NCBI GenBank assembly: GCA_963930655.1
Contig: OZ005603.1
Location: forward strand, 25,558,201-25,622,200
Length of the DNA stretch: 64,000 bases
Direction: 5' to 3'
Origin: Myrica gale
Taxonomy: Eukaryota > Streptophyta > Magnoliopsida > Fagales > Myricaceae
Shown here: positions 1-12,860 of the stretch, in pieces
How the letters are laid out: the number at the start of each line of letters is the position of its first letter
Position numbering within the stretch: the first letter of the stretch is position 1
Translations under genes and position numbers: made by a program
The notes under the pieces: model-generated
Seen by the model: the letters and a program-made list of their open reading frames with translations, nothing else
The model's database searches: none
Told to the model about the DNA's origin: nothing

Positions 1-54
1 GAATCAAAGCACAAAAATATTATTATCTATTACTCCCTTAAATATTGTCCAAAC

Positions 55-605
55 TCAAACTGGTCCCTAGGTAAGTTTTGTTCTAGATTGATTCTTGTTT
101 GTAAGGTAGTTATTTAGTCAACTTGAGTGACTATGTAAATGAAAAAAAAAAATTCACATAACTCATAGGGACGCATGTTAACCAATTGCAAATAACCATG
201 TACCGCCCTTAATTTCCGAATGATTCAACATACCACATATTACCGATCCCCGTTAATTTTAATTATGCCACAAATTCTCTACGTCAAACAAGAAAAAATG
301 TATCCTCACGACTCTCCTTTAAACATTGAGTTAGTCTATCTTGACATAAAAACTTTGAGGTGGAATTAAAATTAACGAGGATCGGTCATACGTGGCACAT
401 TGAGTGATTTAGCAATTAATGGTACACATGATTTATTGGCAAAGGGTTAACACGTGTCCCCGTTAGCTACGTTATATTTTTTTTTTCATTTACGAGATTA
501 CTCAAGTTGACGGATTGACCACTTAAAGACACAAATAATTTCACATTGACTAGTTTAAGACGAAATTTACCCTAAAAATCAATTTGAGATTAGCCAATAA
601 CTCGA
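55..605. repeat. Long imperfect inverted repeat (foldback-type element)
   Basis: Two arms of roughly 230 bp face each other around a centre near 315. Matching blocks include CCGATCCCCGTTAATTTTAA near 245-265 against its reverse complement near 366-385, and GTCAACTTGAGT followed by an A-run near 118-150 against TTTTTTCATTTACGAGATTACT near 480-505. The arms are diverged by substitutions and small gaps. There is no coding capacity. It fits a foldback or long-TIR MITE. Exact ends and target-site duplication were not resolved. Confidence 0.7.
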
Positions 606-1703
606 GGACTTAATTTGAGACTAAATAAGCCGAAACAAAAGATAAAAAGATAATAATGCATTACATTTAAGGATGTTTAGAAAGGTATGGGCTCTCGCAA
701 TAGATCTATACACTGCCAATAGCATAGCTAGACTATCATTACAATACCATGATGTCCCGTACCGCATAATTGAGAAGCAGGCTTTGATACTATATAGTCT
801 ATATATATTATATGTCTTAAGAAAATTTACAAAAACTTCATATTGAGATCTTATATTATCAATGTAGGATGTATTTCATGCTTTCATAATCATGTATAAG
901 AGAGTTAAGAGGATGGTTTGGGTAATAAAGCTACTTACAGGTATACTTTTTGGTCGATAATCTTTGTATTTACAAAATATTAAGATAATACCAAAGAATT
1001 ATTGCATGAGATGCGAAAGGCTAACAATGGCAAATAGTTGATGATGTGGTTGGGATTTTCTGTCCAGTTCAACAGGTGAGTAATGGACCGCGATTAAGCC
1101 AATTTTAAGTGGGGATGCGGGTCTGCAAGGACAATAAGATGAGAGGGAGCTTCCCAGCAAACGTACATAGAATCTAAAAGGAACATTCGATGTGATAGCG
1201 AGACACCAAAGTTTGACTCCGCCTCGAGCGAAGGGCATTAATAATAATATTATCATACGTGTTTTTTCAGTTTTGTTTTTTCTTTATCTTGTCGAATCGT
1301 GGACAGAACTAACTCTCATCCCAACCGTTGAATCTTTCACACGTGAAAATAATTATCAATATTCATACAGGATTGAGCCTTTTTTTTTAACGATGGAAAT
1401 TTTGCATGACGCTAAACCTATCAATCTCACAAGCTCAATTTGATTTACGTAAGAAATTTCAATAGGAATATATATATAAAACAGACCGCTAGGTAGCTGC
1501 CTTTCTTGACCCGGATTAAGTACGATCCCCCTTATCGATGTCGTGATCTCGTGGACTAACGGAGGATAACTGAAACGCAACGTGCAACACGTGCAAGTAA
1601 CAACTGCTTTCCATCTCATACATCGATATCTCCGTCTCTCAAATACCCTCTCTGTAGCCGAAAATACCGACCTTGTCCTCCATCGTTATTGCTAATTTAA
1701 CTT
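606..1703. other. Gene-free stretch
   Basis: AT-rich intergenic DNA. Open frames on both strands are short and show no family I recognise. Nothing else supportable is seen. Confidence 0.6.
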
Positions 1704-1706
1704 ATT

Positions 1707-1886
1707 AGAGCATGTTCGTTTACAAAGAATCCTCAAGATTTTTTGAATTCTTAGGATACTACAACTAAACATCATTTTTCACATTACATAAATATAACTA
1801 CAACACGCATATCAATAAAATTAACATCATATAAAAATTCTCAAAACACAAAAAATCCTCACAAAACACATTAACCGAACACACGC
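1707..1886. mobile_element. Tourist-like MITE, about 180 bp
   Basis: AT-rich 180-bp element flanked by TTA on both sides (1704-1706 and 1887-1889). The ends are imperfect inverted repeats: GAGCATGTTCG at the left against GCGTGTGTTCG read inward from the right. A three-base TWA target duplication is typical of PIF/Harbinger MITEs. Similar elements with TTA or TAA flanks recur elsewhere in this window. Confidence 0.6.
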
Positions 1887-1904
1887 TTAGTTAGGGGAAT
1901 TTGG

Positions 1905-2255
1905 CAAGAAGGTCCTTGTGTTTATACCCTTTGGCAAATGGATCATTCACTTTCAAATTTCAAAAAATTAGTTCTTGGGTTTCAGATGTTTGACGAAATG
2001 GTCATTCCGTCAGTCTGTCGTCCATATACTTAACGGAGCTATTTGACACGTTAACAAATTTGTACCGGTCGACCGCTCATTTTTTACACATATATCCGGT
2101 CGACCGCTACAAATCCGTTAAGCATATGGACGGCAGACTGACGAAAGAACCATTTCGTCAAACATTGAAAATTTAAGAACTAAAATTTTAAAATTTGAAA
2201 GTGAATGAATTATTTGTCAAAAGGTATAAAGTCAATGATTATTTTATCAAATTCC
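1905..2255. repeat. Second inverted-repeat (foldback) element
   Basis: Arms of about 115-130 bp (about 1915-2040 and 2110-2235) are reverse complements with scattered mismatches; for example GTTTGACGAAATGG and CCATATACTTAACGGA in the left arm match the right arm inverted. The spacer holds the 13-base word CCGGTCGACCGCT twice in direct orientation (about 2067 and 2098). Non-coding. Confidence 0.7.
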
Positions 2256-4429
2256 CTATTAGTTATTACCCAAAGTTGCTCGTGCGTCGGTGTCAACCGA
2301 ATTCGACGTGGGTGGTAGTTTCTTTTTTTCTATTGTTTTCTTCTCCTGCGCAATCAATTTGGGTCGTTATATTTTATGAAGTAGATGCTCCAGAGTTATG
2401 AAGCAAATAATAATGGCAACGGCAACTAGAGATTGTGACATAGATTTTTAATTTTTTTAAAAAATATTGTGAAAATTGAGATAAATTAGAATTTTATTAA
2501 TTTTTGAAAAAAAAGTAGTGAAAAGTATAATTTTATAGAACGGGTGAAAAAGTGAATGGAAATATTATTTGACTAATTTTTTTATATTCATTGAATATAA
2601 AGAGATGTTTTGATGGAGAGGGGATTCCACTCATGAGTGTGTCTCTCACTTAGTTTCTCACACATTATAAAATTCATCTTCAATTATTATATCCACATAA
2701 GAGTAATTTTATAATTTATTTTATTATTTTCTAGAGGAATCAAATTATCAAATCAAAGAGCATCAAAGCGGAAAATCCTCTTATGCTTCTTTTGGGGTAG
2801 GTCTTAAAAATTAGAGAATTTTAATTTTTAGTTACTAAATTTTGCACTAATTTTATTTTAATCCTGCGTCTAAGAAGGACCCATTTTTTGAAACGCTAGA
2901 AATTTTCAAATTAATGTAAAAAGCTAGGACTAAAAATGAAATGAGTGTAAAACTCTGTCACTAAAAATCGAAATTTCCTGATAATTAACTTTGTCTCCAC
3001 TTCTTTAAATTATGTTTCTCGTTAGTTTCTGGAAAAACAGTGTATGGTAATTTTGGTTAGAGTGATGGTATACACGACACTCAAATCAGACTTTTAACAT
3101 ACTCTATGCATATGTGGTATCATCTGAATTGTGTATTTTATTTATCAATTATATTTTTTTAAAATATAGATGGATGACACATATACACAAGTCTGATTTG
3201 AGTGTGGTGTATATCATTACTTTTTTTTGTTAAAACTATCTTATAACAAAAGTCGAGAAAAAAAATAAAAAAATTAAAAAGAGAATTGGAGTACATACAT
3301 GAGAGGGCAATTTGGTCTTTTTCGATTATCCATAAAATTTTTCTTCCACACTTCCAAGACAAAAAAGAGGCTATAGTGGGGATGATTCATTGATTCGGAT
3401 GAGGGTCTGGCTCCTTCCAAACCTGTAGAGGACTATTATTAATCACGGAAACTATGAGACTCAATCCCCAAGAAACCCTTTCCTTTGTTCAATATTTACA
3501 CGTTATCAATAGTGATTTCTGTATTTTCATCCAACAACAAGACTACTTAAGAACCTCCGTTCCAGGAATACCTATTTATTCTTGGCCATGGTGGTCGCTG
3601 ATTCTGGCTTCTTCGCTATCCGAACAATCTTCCCCCAAGTCCAAATTTCGAAACATGTAAGAAATTCCACGCGGGAGGATTGAAAACGCATGCACAGACA
3701 TTGATCAAAGTGATTAATAGAAGATTAAGAAATCTTTACCAAGAAATAGCAAAGAGAAAGACAGTTAGTGCATTTGAGCCGTCATTTGGTCTGTCGCTGG
3801 CCATAGTTAATTATCAGTCTGTAAGTCTAGCCGCCTTGACTTGTTTAATCTTCTTTGAGTGCTTGCTTTCTCATTCTTCAATTTTCTTCTCAGTTGTTGT
3901 TTGATTAATTTTCTTGGAAGTTGGTGTTTGTGCATTTTGGCTTGCCCAGAAAGAGAGCATAAGAAAGCAATTGAAAAGTCTATATCTTTTTAGTGCTGGT
4001 TGAAGTTAATTTTGTTGTTCCCGTATCATTGAATTTCTTTTTTCGGTTTGAAACGGATGCTGGAAATTTGAAGTTGTTATTTTCTTCTTCCTTTATTCGT
4101 TGGCGACCAAACATGCATTAGGGTTTAAATTCACTTCAATTCATCATGTACTCTGTACTTTGTCCCTTTAAAATCATTTGTCTTTAGAATCACAGTGTGA
4201 CTGCATCTTTTTGGTTTTCTTGGATGTCACGCAGTGCCATTGAGGAGTGAGAAACATAATCAAGAAAAAAGAATCCAGAAAATCGGGAAATATAGGGCCT
4301 TGTTGGTTGGATGAAATAGTTTATTCCATTGTTGTACCTGTGCACATTTTATCGAAAGCGAAAAAAGACTACAATTTGTAATCTAATTGCGGCTTCCAAA
4401 ATCTTGAGGGTTTGATAGCTGGCGACCAG
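2256..4429. other. Intergenic region, probable promoter and 5' UTR of the lipin gene
   Basis: No gene is recognisable. AT-rich DNA up to about 3.35 kb is followed by more mixed sequence from about 3.4 kb that could hold untranslated first exon(s) of the downstream phosphatidate phosphatase gene. Pyrimidine-rich AG sites near 3.89 kb could be acceptors, but the 5' UTR cannot be set without transcripts. Confidence 0.4.
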
Positions 4430-7400
4430 ATGAATGTGGTGGGCAGAGTTGGGAACCTAATTTCCCAGGGTGTTTACTCTGTCGCTACCCCTTTTCACCC
4501 CTTTGGTGGGGCTGTCGATGTCATTGTTGTTCAGCAGCAGGATGGGACATTCCGGAGCACGCCTTGGTATGTCCGGTTTGGTAAATTCCAGGGAGTTCTG
4601 AAAGGTGCTGAGAAGGTAGTTCGAATTTCTGTCAATGGCGTTGAGGCCAATTTCCATATGAATCTAGATAATTCAGGCGAGGCCTATTTTATAAAGGAGG
4701 TTGATGCTGGCAAAGGGAGTGAGATAAATGGGGTTGTAAAGGATTCTGATAATCTGGAAGTGGGTGACAATAATATTGATGACATTCATAGACTTCAACA
4801 TAGTGTCTCTGATTCAGGGGTTCTCCGGTTCCAGGATGAATATGTTCCCTTGCATGCAGACCGAATTGAGAGGACAGAATCAGATGCTGATCGAAGGTTT
4901 TATGAGTTCCAGGATGAGCAATCTTCTTTGGAGGGTTCAGTTGAGTTGTCGGAATACGGATCTAATCGGTATGAGAATGGTGAGGATTTTTTGGAACCCC
5001 AGAGCACTGAATCAGCAGTGGTATTGGTGAGTGTGGATGGTCTCGTACTGACAGCACCCATCTCAGCATCAGAGCAGGATACAGAGAATGTGCAACTAAG
5101 CATACCTCAGTTTCATTTGGGCCCAGGTGAACGGACAGATTTTTGTGAAGGCAATGAGGAGTTTAGTTCAGGTGAAAATGTTTGGGCTGCTGACTATATT
5201 AGTAACTTGAGTGCATTGCCAGCTAATGTTGCTACTAATGATGTTGGCAGTATTAGTAGTAATGACCATGCCGCAGGACATCAGTTAGAAGTTTGTGAAG
5301 GAGGAGGGGACCATGTCTGTCAAGCTCAAGAAGCTTTGGACATTACAGATCAGGAAAGAGATATTCCAATGGAGATTGAATCAGAAGAAGTGTCAGCTAA
5401 TGTTACAAGGGAAGAAGTGTTCAAGTGCCCTCTGGAGCTATCAGAACTGACTAAACAGGTTAACAATGACAATCTAGAAGATGCGGTTTCCTCTTTGGAC
5501 GTTAAAAATTCGCAAGAGATATTTCAACAAAGTCCTCCAGCTATTAATGAAGACAAAGATGGGGGTGCTGTCGAGCCTAGAAATGATGATGGTTTATCTG
5601 CCTCCTGTAGTTTCAGTTCTCCTGGCAACGAAACACCTCCATGTGTACAAGTGGGAGTAGAATCTTTAGAGAAAAATGCATGGGGTGTAGAACACACGGG
5701 CTCTGATAGCAAATCGGGTCATTCTGTCTCCCGTTGTTTAAAATCTGAGGTTTCCTCCTTGGACGTTAAAAATTTGCAAGAGATATCTCAACAAACTCCT
5801 CCAGCTATTAATGAAGACAAAGATGGGGGTGCTGTCGAACCTAGAAATGATGATGGACTATCTGCCTCCTGTAGTTCCAGTTCTCCTGGCAACGAAACAT
5901 CTCCAGTTGTACAAGTTGGAGTAGAATCTTCAGAGACAAATGCATGGGATGCAGATCACACGGGCTCTGATAGAAAATCAGGCCATTCTATCTCCCATGG
6001 TTTAAAATCTGAGGTTTCCTCCTTGGATATTAAAAATGCACAAGAGATATCTCAACAAAGTCCTCCAGCTATTAATGAAGACAAAGATGGGGGTGCTGTC
6101 GAACCGATAAACGTTGATGGGCTATCTGCCTCCTGTATTTCCAGTTCTCTTGGCAACGAAACATCTCCAGGTGTACAAGTGGGAGTAGAATCTTCAAAGA
6201 AAAATGCATGGGATGCAGAACACACGGGCTCTGATAGCAAATCGGGTCATTCTGTCTCCCGTGGTTTAAAATCTGAGGTTTCCTCCTTGGACGTTAAAAA
6301 TTTGCAAGAGACATCTCAACAAACTCCTCCAGCTATTAATGAAGACAAATATGGGGGTGCTGTCGAACCTAGAAATGATGATGGTCTATCTGCCTCCTGT
6401 AGTTCCAGTTCTCCTGGCAATGAAACATCTCCAGTTGTACAAGTTGGAGTAGAATATTCGGAGAAAATTGCATGGGATGCAGAACACATGGGCTCTGATA
6501 GGAAAATGGGTCATTCTGTCTCCCATCATGGTTTAAAATCTGAGGATGAAAAGTTTACCATCTCTGCTACGTTTAAAGGAATTGATAATAGTCCACAGAT
6601 ATTTTCAGAGGAAGATCAATGCAATGAGGCTGAGCCAGCAGAACCTCATACAGCAGTTTCCAGTGAAGAGATACAAGCACAATCCATCATAAGTAAGGGC
6701 CTCTAGTGTCATTTATTGTGAATGTGGGTCTCTTGTTGTCCATCTTGTAAATTATTCATTCTATTTGATCTGTCTTACAATTTGCAGAGTTTGAGATCTC
6801 GCTTTGTAGGAATGAACTTCATCCAGGTATGGGTTTGGAAGCTGCTACTGAAGCATTTGATGCACGCCGCGTATCTGCAGAGGAGTTCAAAAACTCGGCA
6901 GCATCAATTATGAGAAATGAGAATTTAATTATCAGATTTAGAGAGAGGTACTTGCTGTGGGAGAAAGCTGCTCCACTTGTTCTTGGAATGGCTGCATTTG
7001 GATTAGACTTGCCTGTTGAGCCCAAAGATGCGATTCCTGTGGAACAGATTGGCACGCCACAGCCAAGAGATGATGACCCTGGAAGTGCTTCATCGTCTGG
7101 ACGTAGATGGAGGCTCTGGCCTCCATTTAGAAGAGTCAAATCAATTGAGCAGCATTCTAGCAGTAGTTCTTCGAATGAGGATGTATTTGTTGACTCTGAA
7201 TCTGGTAACTCGCAAGGAATATCTACTATGGCGTCTTATGATGGCAACGAGTCTCCTCACAAGCAATTTATAAGGACCAATGTTCCCACTAATGAGCAGA
7301 TAGCATCTTTGAATCTCAAAGAAGGACAAAATATGATAACTTTTAGTTTCTCTACCAGGGTTCTAGGCAGACAACAGGTTTGTCAATTATCTTGTGTTTA

Positions 7401-10400
7401 AATCTCCCCATGTGCAGATGGAACCACTAAGAATTTGTATATTAACTTGTTAACACTGTAATTACCTTAAACAGGTTGAAGCTCATATTTACTTGTGGAG
7501 GTGGAATGCAAAAATTGTCATTTCAGATGTTGATGGGACAATTACCAAGTAAGGTTCAACTTTTATATGCTCAGACAAAAAAGGCAGCTCAAATCTTATA
7601 ACTATGCTGCTAAATATGTTTGTTACTTGAACTTGCTAAATGTTGGTCAAGATGCGCCTCTTGTGTGATGCTCTTTTCCGTCTCTACTCTCTCTTTGCAT
7701 TTTATATAGGATATAACCCCAAAGAGGACCTGCCTAAATGCCTGAACATGGGTACCATATGCATTATTATTTTCAGGCTTATAAGTATATATACTTACCA
7801 CTAAAGCTGGCATATTACAACCAAAGAAGATCTAAGGGAGTCTCTCCTCTTACATTGTGTGCTTTAATTCTTTTATTGACACAAGTCCCTTTTTTTTTTC
7901 TTGGAACAGTAAGCTTTGACAGAAGAAGCAAGACTGTCTATCGTTCCTAGGCAATTTTATCACGTATATTTCTTTACAGCTGACCTCTCTTCTATTAAAA
8001 GGGGTCAAGATGAAATTCATGCCGCGCCGAAGGGTTGGCTGTTGCCATGTTGCCTCAGCCAATGTTGTCATTGAAATTCGCTTTGCATGCTTTCCGTTCT
8101 ATTAGATATAAAGTATTACCCTGTCAAACTGGTCTGGAACACCTTTCAAAGTTTGTTTTGCCTCTGTCTTTCAAAGAAAGATCTTCTCTTGACCCAGGAG
8201 AACAAAGCATGTTCCCGTCATACGCCTGATTTAAGTCCAAAACTCATCCCATCTGGAGAAGGGAAGGAAAGAGAAAGATTGGTCAATAGAGAGGTGGGTT
8301 GCCATGAAAGTTGAATGATTTCTGAGTAATGAAATTTGGTTAATGTCTATAAGTTCAACTATTTTCTCAATGAAATCATTTTTTCGGGTGATTCTAAGAG
8401 TTTGTGATGGATGGATGAGGTTCCCTGGAAACCCTCTAGGATCTTGATCTACAATAGAGAGGATATTTATTGATCATATTGATTTTGATTGTGAGGATGC
8501 AGTCAACCAAAACGTCCCATAAAAGAGTCGTCAACAAAAATCTAGTTCCATTGCTGTAGCCATTATACCATCAGACTCGTCAACCTGTAGATAGAGGAAC
8601 CATTACCACTTTTGAGCTGAACATCTTAAATCTTAGGGTTCTTGCTGATAGGTCATCAAGTGACCTATGTCAATTTTGTTTTCGTAATTTGTAATAGTAT
8701 CCGCATGGAAGCAATTTTATTTATCATGATGTTTTTTATAGTATTTCAATGAGACTAGTCCTTTTTTTGCTTTATCTCTAGGTTGCTTTATCCTTATTAT
8801 AGGCCTTGCAATTGAAGTTGGAAACATTAGACATCTGTTGTCAGGGCATAAAAGTCAGCAATATAGTAGCAAGTAAAGGATGATGGAACTAGTCACTATT
8901 CAGAATGTTTAAAAAGAAAAGAAATGTTTTCTGTTTTTCAATGCAGAAGAAACTCTTCCTTCGTGATGCACTCAACTGCTATGAGAAGGGTGTCTTCCAA
9001 TTAACTTATGAGTTTTATATGACAGGCACTACATTGACCCTTTGTTTTCTTCCGTCGTAGGTCTGATGTTTTAGGCCAGTTCATGCCTTTAGTTGGTAGG
9101 GATTGGAGCCAATCTGGGGTCGCCAGACTTTTCTCTGCAATTGAGGTATGTGTTTTAACCTTCCCAAATCATCATCTGATTTGTGGTGACTCCTAAGTCC
9201 TTTAACCTCGCCGTTGTTTGTAGACTAGTTAGATGATAAAATATCATTGACTCTCGACAAAAAAGAGAGATTTAACTTATATGAGAGACGTGTCAGCATT
9301 TATTCTACTGGTTTAGCTTTGTAAGATTTAGCTTTGAACAAAGGTTTTGAGATGGTACAACCATAGTGGTTAATCAAGGCCTGATCCGACAAATGAAATA
9401 ATTTCCAACCGCTATATCTGTTTGTGCATCTACTATACTTTTTGTACCCTCTGGTTATGCCACTGTACATTGGTGTCAGGCTTCTTATTATGCTTCTTCT
9501 AGGTCTTCCTCTTTATCAGTGGCCATTTGTTGACATGTCATCTATTTGCAAACTTATGTTAGAATCTTTTTCTTTTATATTGCTGAATCTTTGTTTTAGT
9601 TGTGATATGTCATTCCTTTCCTATCTCCTGTTTGACTGCAGTATACAAGTTAGTAGTTCTATTTGTTGAAGCATTTGCTTTATTTGGAGTTGTGTTTGAA
9701 TGATAAATTTTATTCAGCAGTGTCGCTTAGATTTGCTTCCTTCATCTAAAGTGGCCTTTTCTTGTTACAGGAGAATGGATATCAGCTACTGTTTCTGAGT
9801 GCACGTGCAATTATTCAGGCATATCTAACCAGGAATTTTCTATTCAATCTCAAACAGGTACCTAGACAAAAGTGTTTTCGGTTGACTGCACTGTTGCTGA
9901 TAGAAAATGGGAATCTGTCAAGAGTTTTTCTAGCTTAATGAAATCTGAACATTGAAAATTAAGAGTGGGCAGTGTGGTGGCATCAACTGTAGTATTACCT
10001 TTTAGTTTTCTCTAGACAGTTTGGATCCTGATTTCAAATCTGGAAAATTCATCTCTATATTGCACATTTGGCTGCCTAGACATATAATGGGCCTTGATCT
10101 TTATGGTTCCCAATTTGGTCTGTGTCTTCGTTGTCTTACATTATAGTTGCAGAGTTTGTCTTTAATGCGATGATAGAATTATAGAAGTCCAATTGACAAG
10201 TCTTCTGCAATTGCAGGATGGAAAAACTTTACCAAAAGGACCTGTTGTTATTTCCCCAGATGGATTATTTCCTTCACTGTACCGAGAAGGTGAGTACGAG
10301 TATTCTTAGAATCCTTGAAATCATTTGAGGTCACTAACTTTGGTATAGTGTGAACTATTAACGGGATATTTGCTGACTGCTCCTTAGTAAATAATTTCTG

Positions 10401-10482
10401 TCTGAATGTTCAGTGGCTATATGGTGATTTCCTCTGCTATCAACATGAATTTTCTCCCTTCTTTTTTTTTGTTGGTTTTTGT

Positions 10483-10513
<31 letters not shown>

Positions 10514-11563
10514 GTTAAATGTAGCAACTATTATGGTGATGGAAGCAAATATGAACTTCTCCATGGAGCAGTGAGTAATTATTTGTTCTTCAAAGCTTAC
10601 GGAAGTATACAAGGCACGTACATAACCTAAGTAGCTATAATAGTTTTACCATAGGCCTTTACGTCACAAATGATGAGGCTTGTTAGCAATAGGGTTATTG
10701 CCTTGGTTTGTTGTTCACGCGCAGAGGCTGTTTACCCAGCATTGCATCACTGATGTTTAATAGACAACATGGTTATTAATGTTCTTTTCATCCCACGGTA
10801 TCATTTCCAGTTGATGCAAGTGCATATATTGCCGCTTACTTTGCCCCTCATTGACCATTTTGTTTCTGCTTTTGCCCAATGGCAGTAATAAGAAGAGCAC
10901 CTCATGAATTCAAGATTGGGTGTTTAGAGGTAAATATCAGATGTCGAACCGTATAACTATATATGTTTAGACACTTCTACAAAGCATTTTTTTTTCTCTA
11001 CACTTCTACAAATCATTTGACCTTCTTTCTGAGTTCTTATGGTATATTGTATTGATCATATTTTACAGGACATCAGAAAACTCTTTCCTTCTGAGTACAA
11101 TCCATTCTATGCGGGATTTGGAAATAGAGACACAGACGAGCTCAGTTACAGGAAAATGGGGATCCCTAAGGGCAAAATATTCATCATTAACCCCAAGGTA
11201 TTTATCTTCATCTCGTGTTTTTCACTATTCAGCAATTTTTTCGCTAACTGAAATGCTGGTATATACTGACAGGGTGAGGTGGCTACAAGTCATCGCGTTG
11301 ATGTCAAGTCATACACATCTTTACACACTCTTGTCAATGACATGTTCCCTCCAACTTCATTAGTTGAGCAGGTATGATTCGTGACATTAGAGCTAGAAAG
11401 AGGGGGGAAGTGGGTGGGGAATCAAAAAACAAATGGGCATGTCTGACGCTGATTGGATTTTGACTCTGTACACGACAACCGTGTTCATTTGATACTCTTG
11501 CAGGAATATTTCAACGCATGGAATTTTTGGAAAATGCCATTGCCGGATATTGATTTGTCGTAA
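4430..11563 (+). CDS. PAH1: Phosphatidate phosphatase PAH1-like (lipin)
   Basis: Lipins are Mg-dependent phosphatidate phosphatases converting phosphatidate to diacylglycerol; plant PAH1 acts at the cytosol/ER side in membrane lipid remodelling (family knowledge). Coding exons: 4430-6692, 6788-7377, 7475-7548, 9061-9145, 9771-9857, 10217-10289, 10886-10929, 11069-11197, 11273-11371, 11504-11563. They sum to 3504 bp and close in frame to 1167 aa. The N-terminal lipin domain starts [16 protein letters not shown], which fixes the ATG at 4430. The HAD catalytic motif DVDGT is at residues 969-973, and the protein ends near [11 protein letters not shown]. The start resembles Arabidopsis PAH1 ([13 protein letters not shown]) more than PAH2. 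Arabidopsis PAH1 is, from memory, about 904 aa; the excess here is about three units of the 88-residue repeat at residues 353-705. Intron 3 is long (about 1.5 kb). No disabling lesion is seen. Confidence 0.95.
5486..6544 (+). repeat. Four in-frame 264-bp tandem repeats in lipin exon 1
   Basis: Units start at 5486, 5750, 6014 and 6278, exactly 264 bp (88 codons) apart; the last has one extra codon near its end. Each unit encodes SSLDVKN, then [41 protein letters not shown] and GHS, ending in LKSE. Units 1 and 3 share QQSPP and [11 protein letters not shown]. Units 2 and 4 share LQE, QQTPP, SPVVQ and SDRK. The pattern is therefore A-B-A-B. It lies in the acidic, serine-rich linker between the N-terminal and C-terminal lipin domains. 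Confidence 0.97.
10481..10514 (+). repeat. (GT)8 followed by an 18-base G run
   Basis: In lipin intron 6, eight GT units (10481-10496) run directly into 18 consecutive G residues (10497-10514). This is a simple sequence repeat; the G run is prone to length variation and sequencing error. Confidence 0.9.
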
Positions 11564-11735
11564 CAACAAGATACATTGGCTTGGGGTGCTTGACGAGAGG
11601 TGGATATACAAAAAATTCTTATCATCCGGCGGTTCCATAGCTTGATGCCAAAATAATGCTTCTTCATCGGTGGCTTGTGGGACACAAGCAAGTCCGTGTT
11701 TTACTGGAAGTTTTATGTGCTTGATCGAATCTGTT

Positions 11736-11741
11736 AATAAA
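11736..11741 (+). terminator. Candidate polyadenylation signal of the lipin gene
   Basis: AATAAA lies 173 bases after the stop codon at 11563, a plausible distance for a plant 3' UTR. It is a single motif match only. Confidence 0.45.
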
Positions 11742-12059
11742 ATTCCTACCGACATTGAGCCCTGTCCTGATGTCCCCTTCTTTCAGTTTCCTTTCTTTTT
11801 ATTTTATACGATTTGTTGAACTCGTGATATGATTCATTGAAAGAATGCATACATCAGGAGGAACAATGGAGATTAATACTCAGTGATACTTTCTGTCGTC
11901 TTTCAAATTTAGTTCAATAAATGAGCAAGTGGTTAGATAGCTCCAATGGTTGCAACTAGTGATTTCAAGGGTCTGTTTTGCATGAAAGGGTGTTTTTCCT
12001 GAGCTACACTTGTCCCACATTGCTTGATTAAGGAGTATGCTATGCTTTATGTAGTAGGA

Positions 12060-12470
12060 AGGAGGCCCTGCTAAGATAACTCACGCCACGAGGTGAAGTG
12101 GTCGGGTAATAAACTTTAGTTTAAAGTTACGGACCCAGGAAAGTCCCCGGGCCCTATACTGCAGAGATGCAGACTCGGAAACGAGTTAGTCTTCGAGTCG
12201 GGAAGTCCTCACTCCTCTCGGCGAGGGGCTGAGACGCGTGCGGAGCCCTTTAGGATTTTCCGTCGAAGGCTCTTGGCCGTTGATACACAGTTATCCACTT
12301 GGTCCATCTGGACTAACAGAACGGGGCTTATCCTCTCGTGGCACTTTTTATCGGGCCTGACGGTTTAACCCAACTTAGGAGCACCTGATGAATGGAATTG
12401 GCTCGCCAGCCGGCTAGGCCCACATCGACAACCGTTGGGTACAGTCATATCCAATCTGGCAATCAGCAGA
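12060..12470. repeat. GC-rich unclassified segment between two genes
   Basis: About 400 bp with clearly higher GC than its flanks, beginning near CACGCCACGAGGTGAAG and running through blocks such as CCCCGGGCCC and CTCTCGGCGAGGGGC. No long open frame, no clear terminal repeats and no rRNA or tRNA fold were recognised. Base composition suggests an inserted repeat, but the class is unknown. Confidence 0.4.
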
Positions 12471-12860
12471 AGGTCCATAAATCCAGCCCATAGCTAGAAA
12501 TATTAGTTTTTTTTTTTGTGAGCAGCTAGAAAACAGAGGAATCGCGGTTCGTAAATTCACTTTCAACGATGGAAGCGAAACGAAAGGCGTAGGACTCGAA
12601 CTTTAATAGAACCAGCCAGACAAACGTTCCCCCGCGCGCTCAAGCTCTTGACTTCTTCTCCGGTCTCCCCTCCCCATTTCTCTCTCGCTCTGCCTTTCCT
12701 CGTTTCAACGAAACCGACGTCACTCATTAGCTCCCAATCCCCCTGCTTCATCCAAAATACTACGTGATTTGCACGTTGCTTGAAACTTGATTCTCGTAGC
12801 ATCTTACATTTCGCCTGAAAAAGTAGCGGGAAAGGAGACAGACAGGGGTAGGTGATAGTT

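Noticed and set aside
5524-6240. Repeated minus-strand frames of 62 codons starting MLSEPVCS
   Set aside because: They are antisense shadows of the lipin repeat units; coding evidence is entirely on the plus strand.
10358-10630. Open frames across the GT/G run
   Set aside because: They lie in a lipin intron and consist partly of simple sequence.
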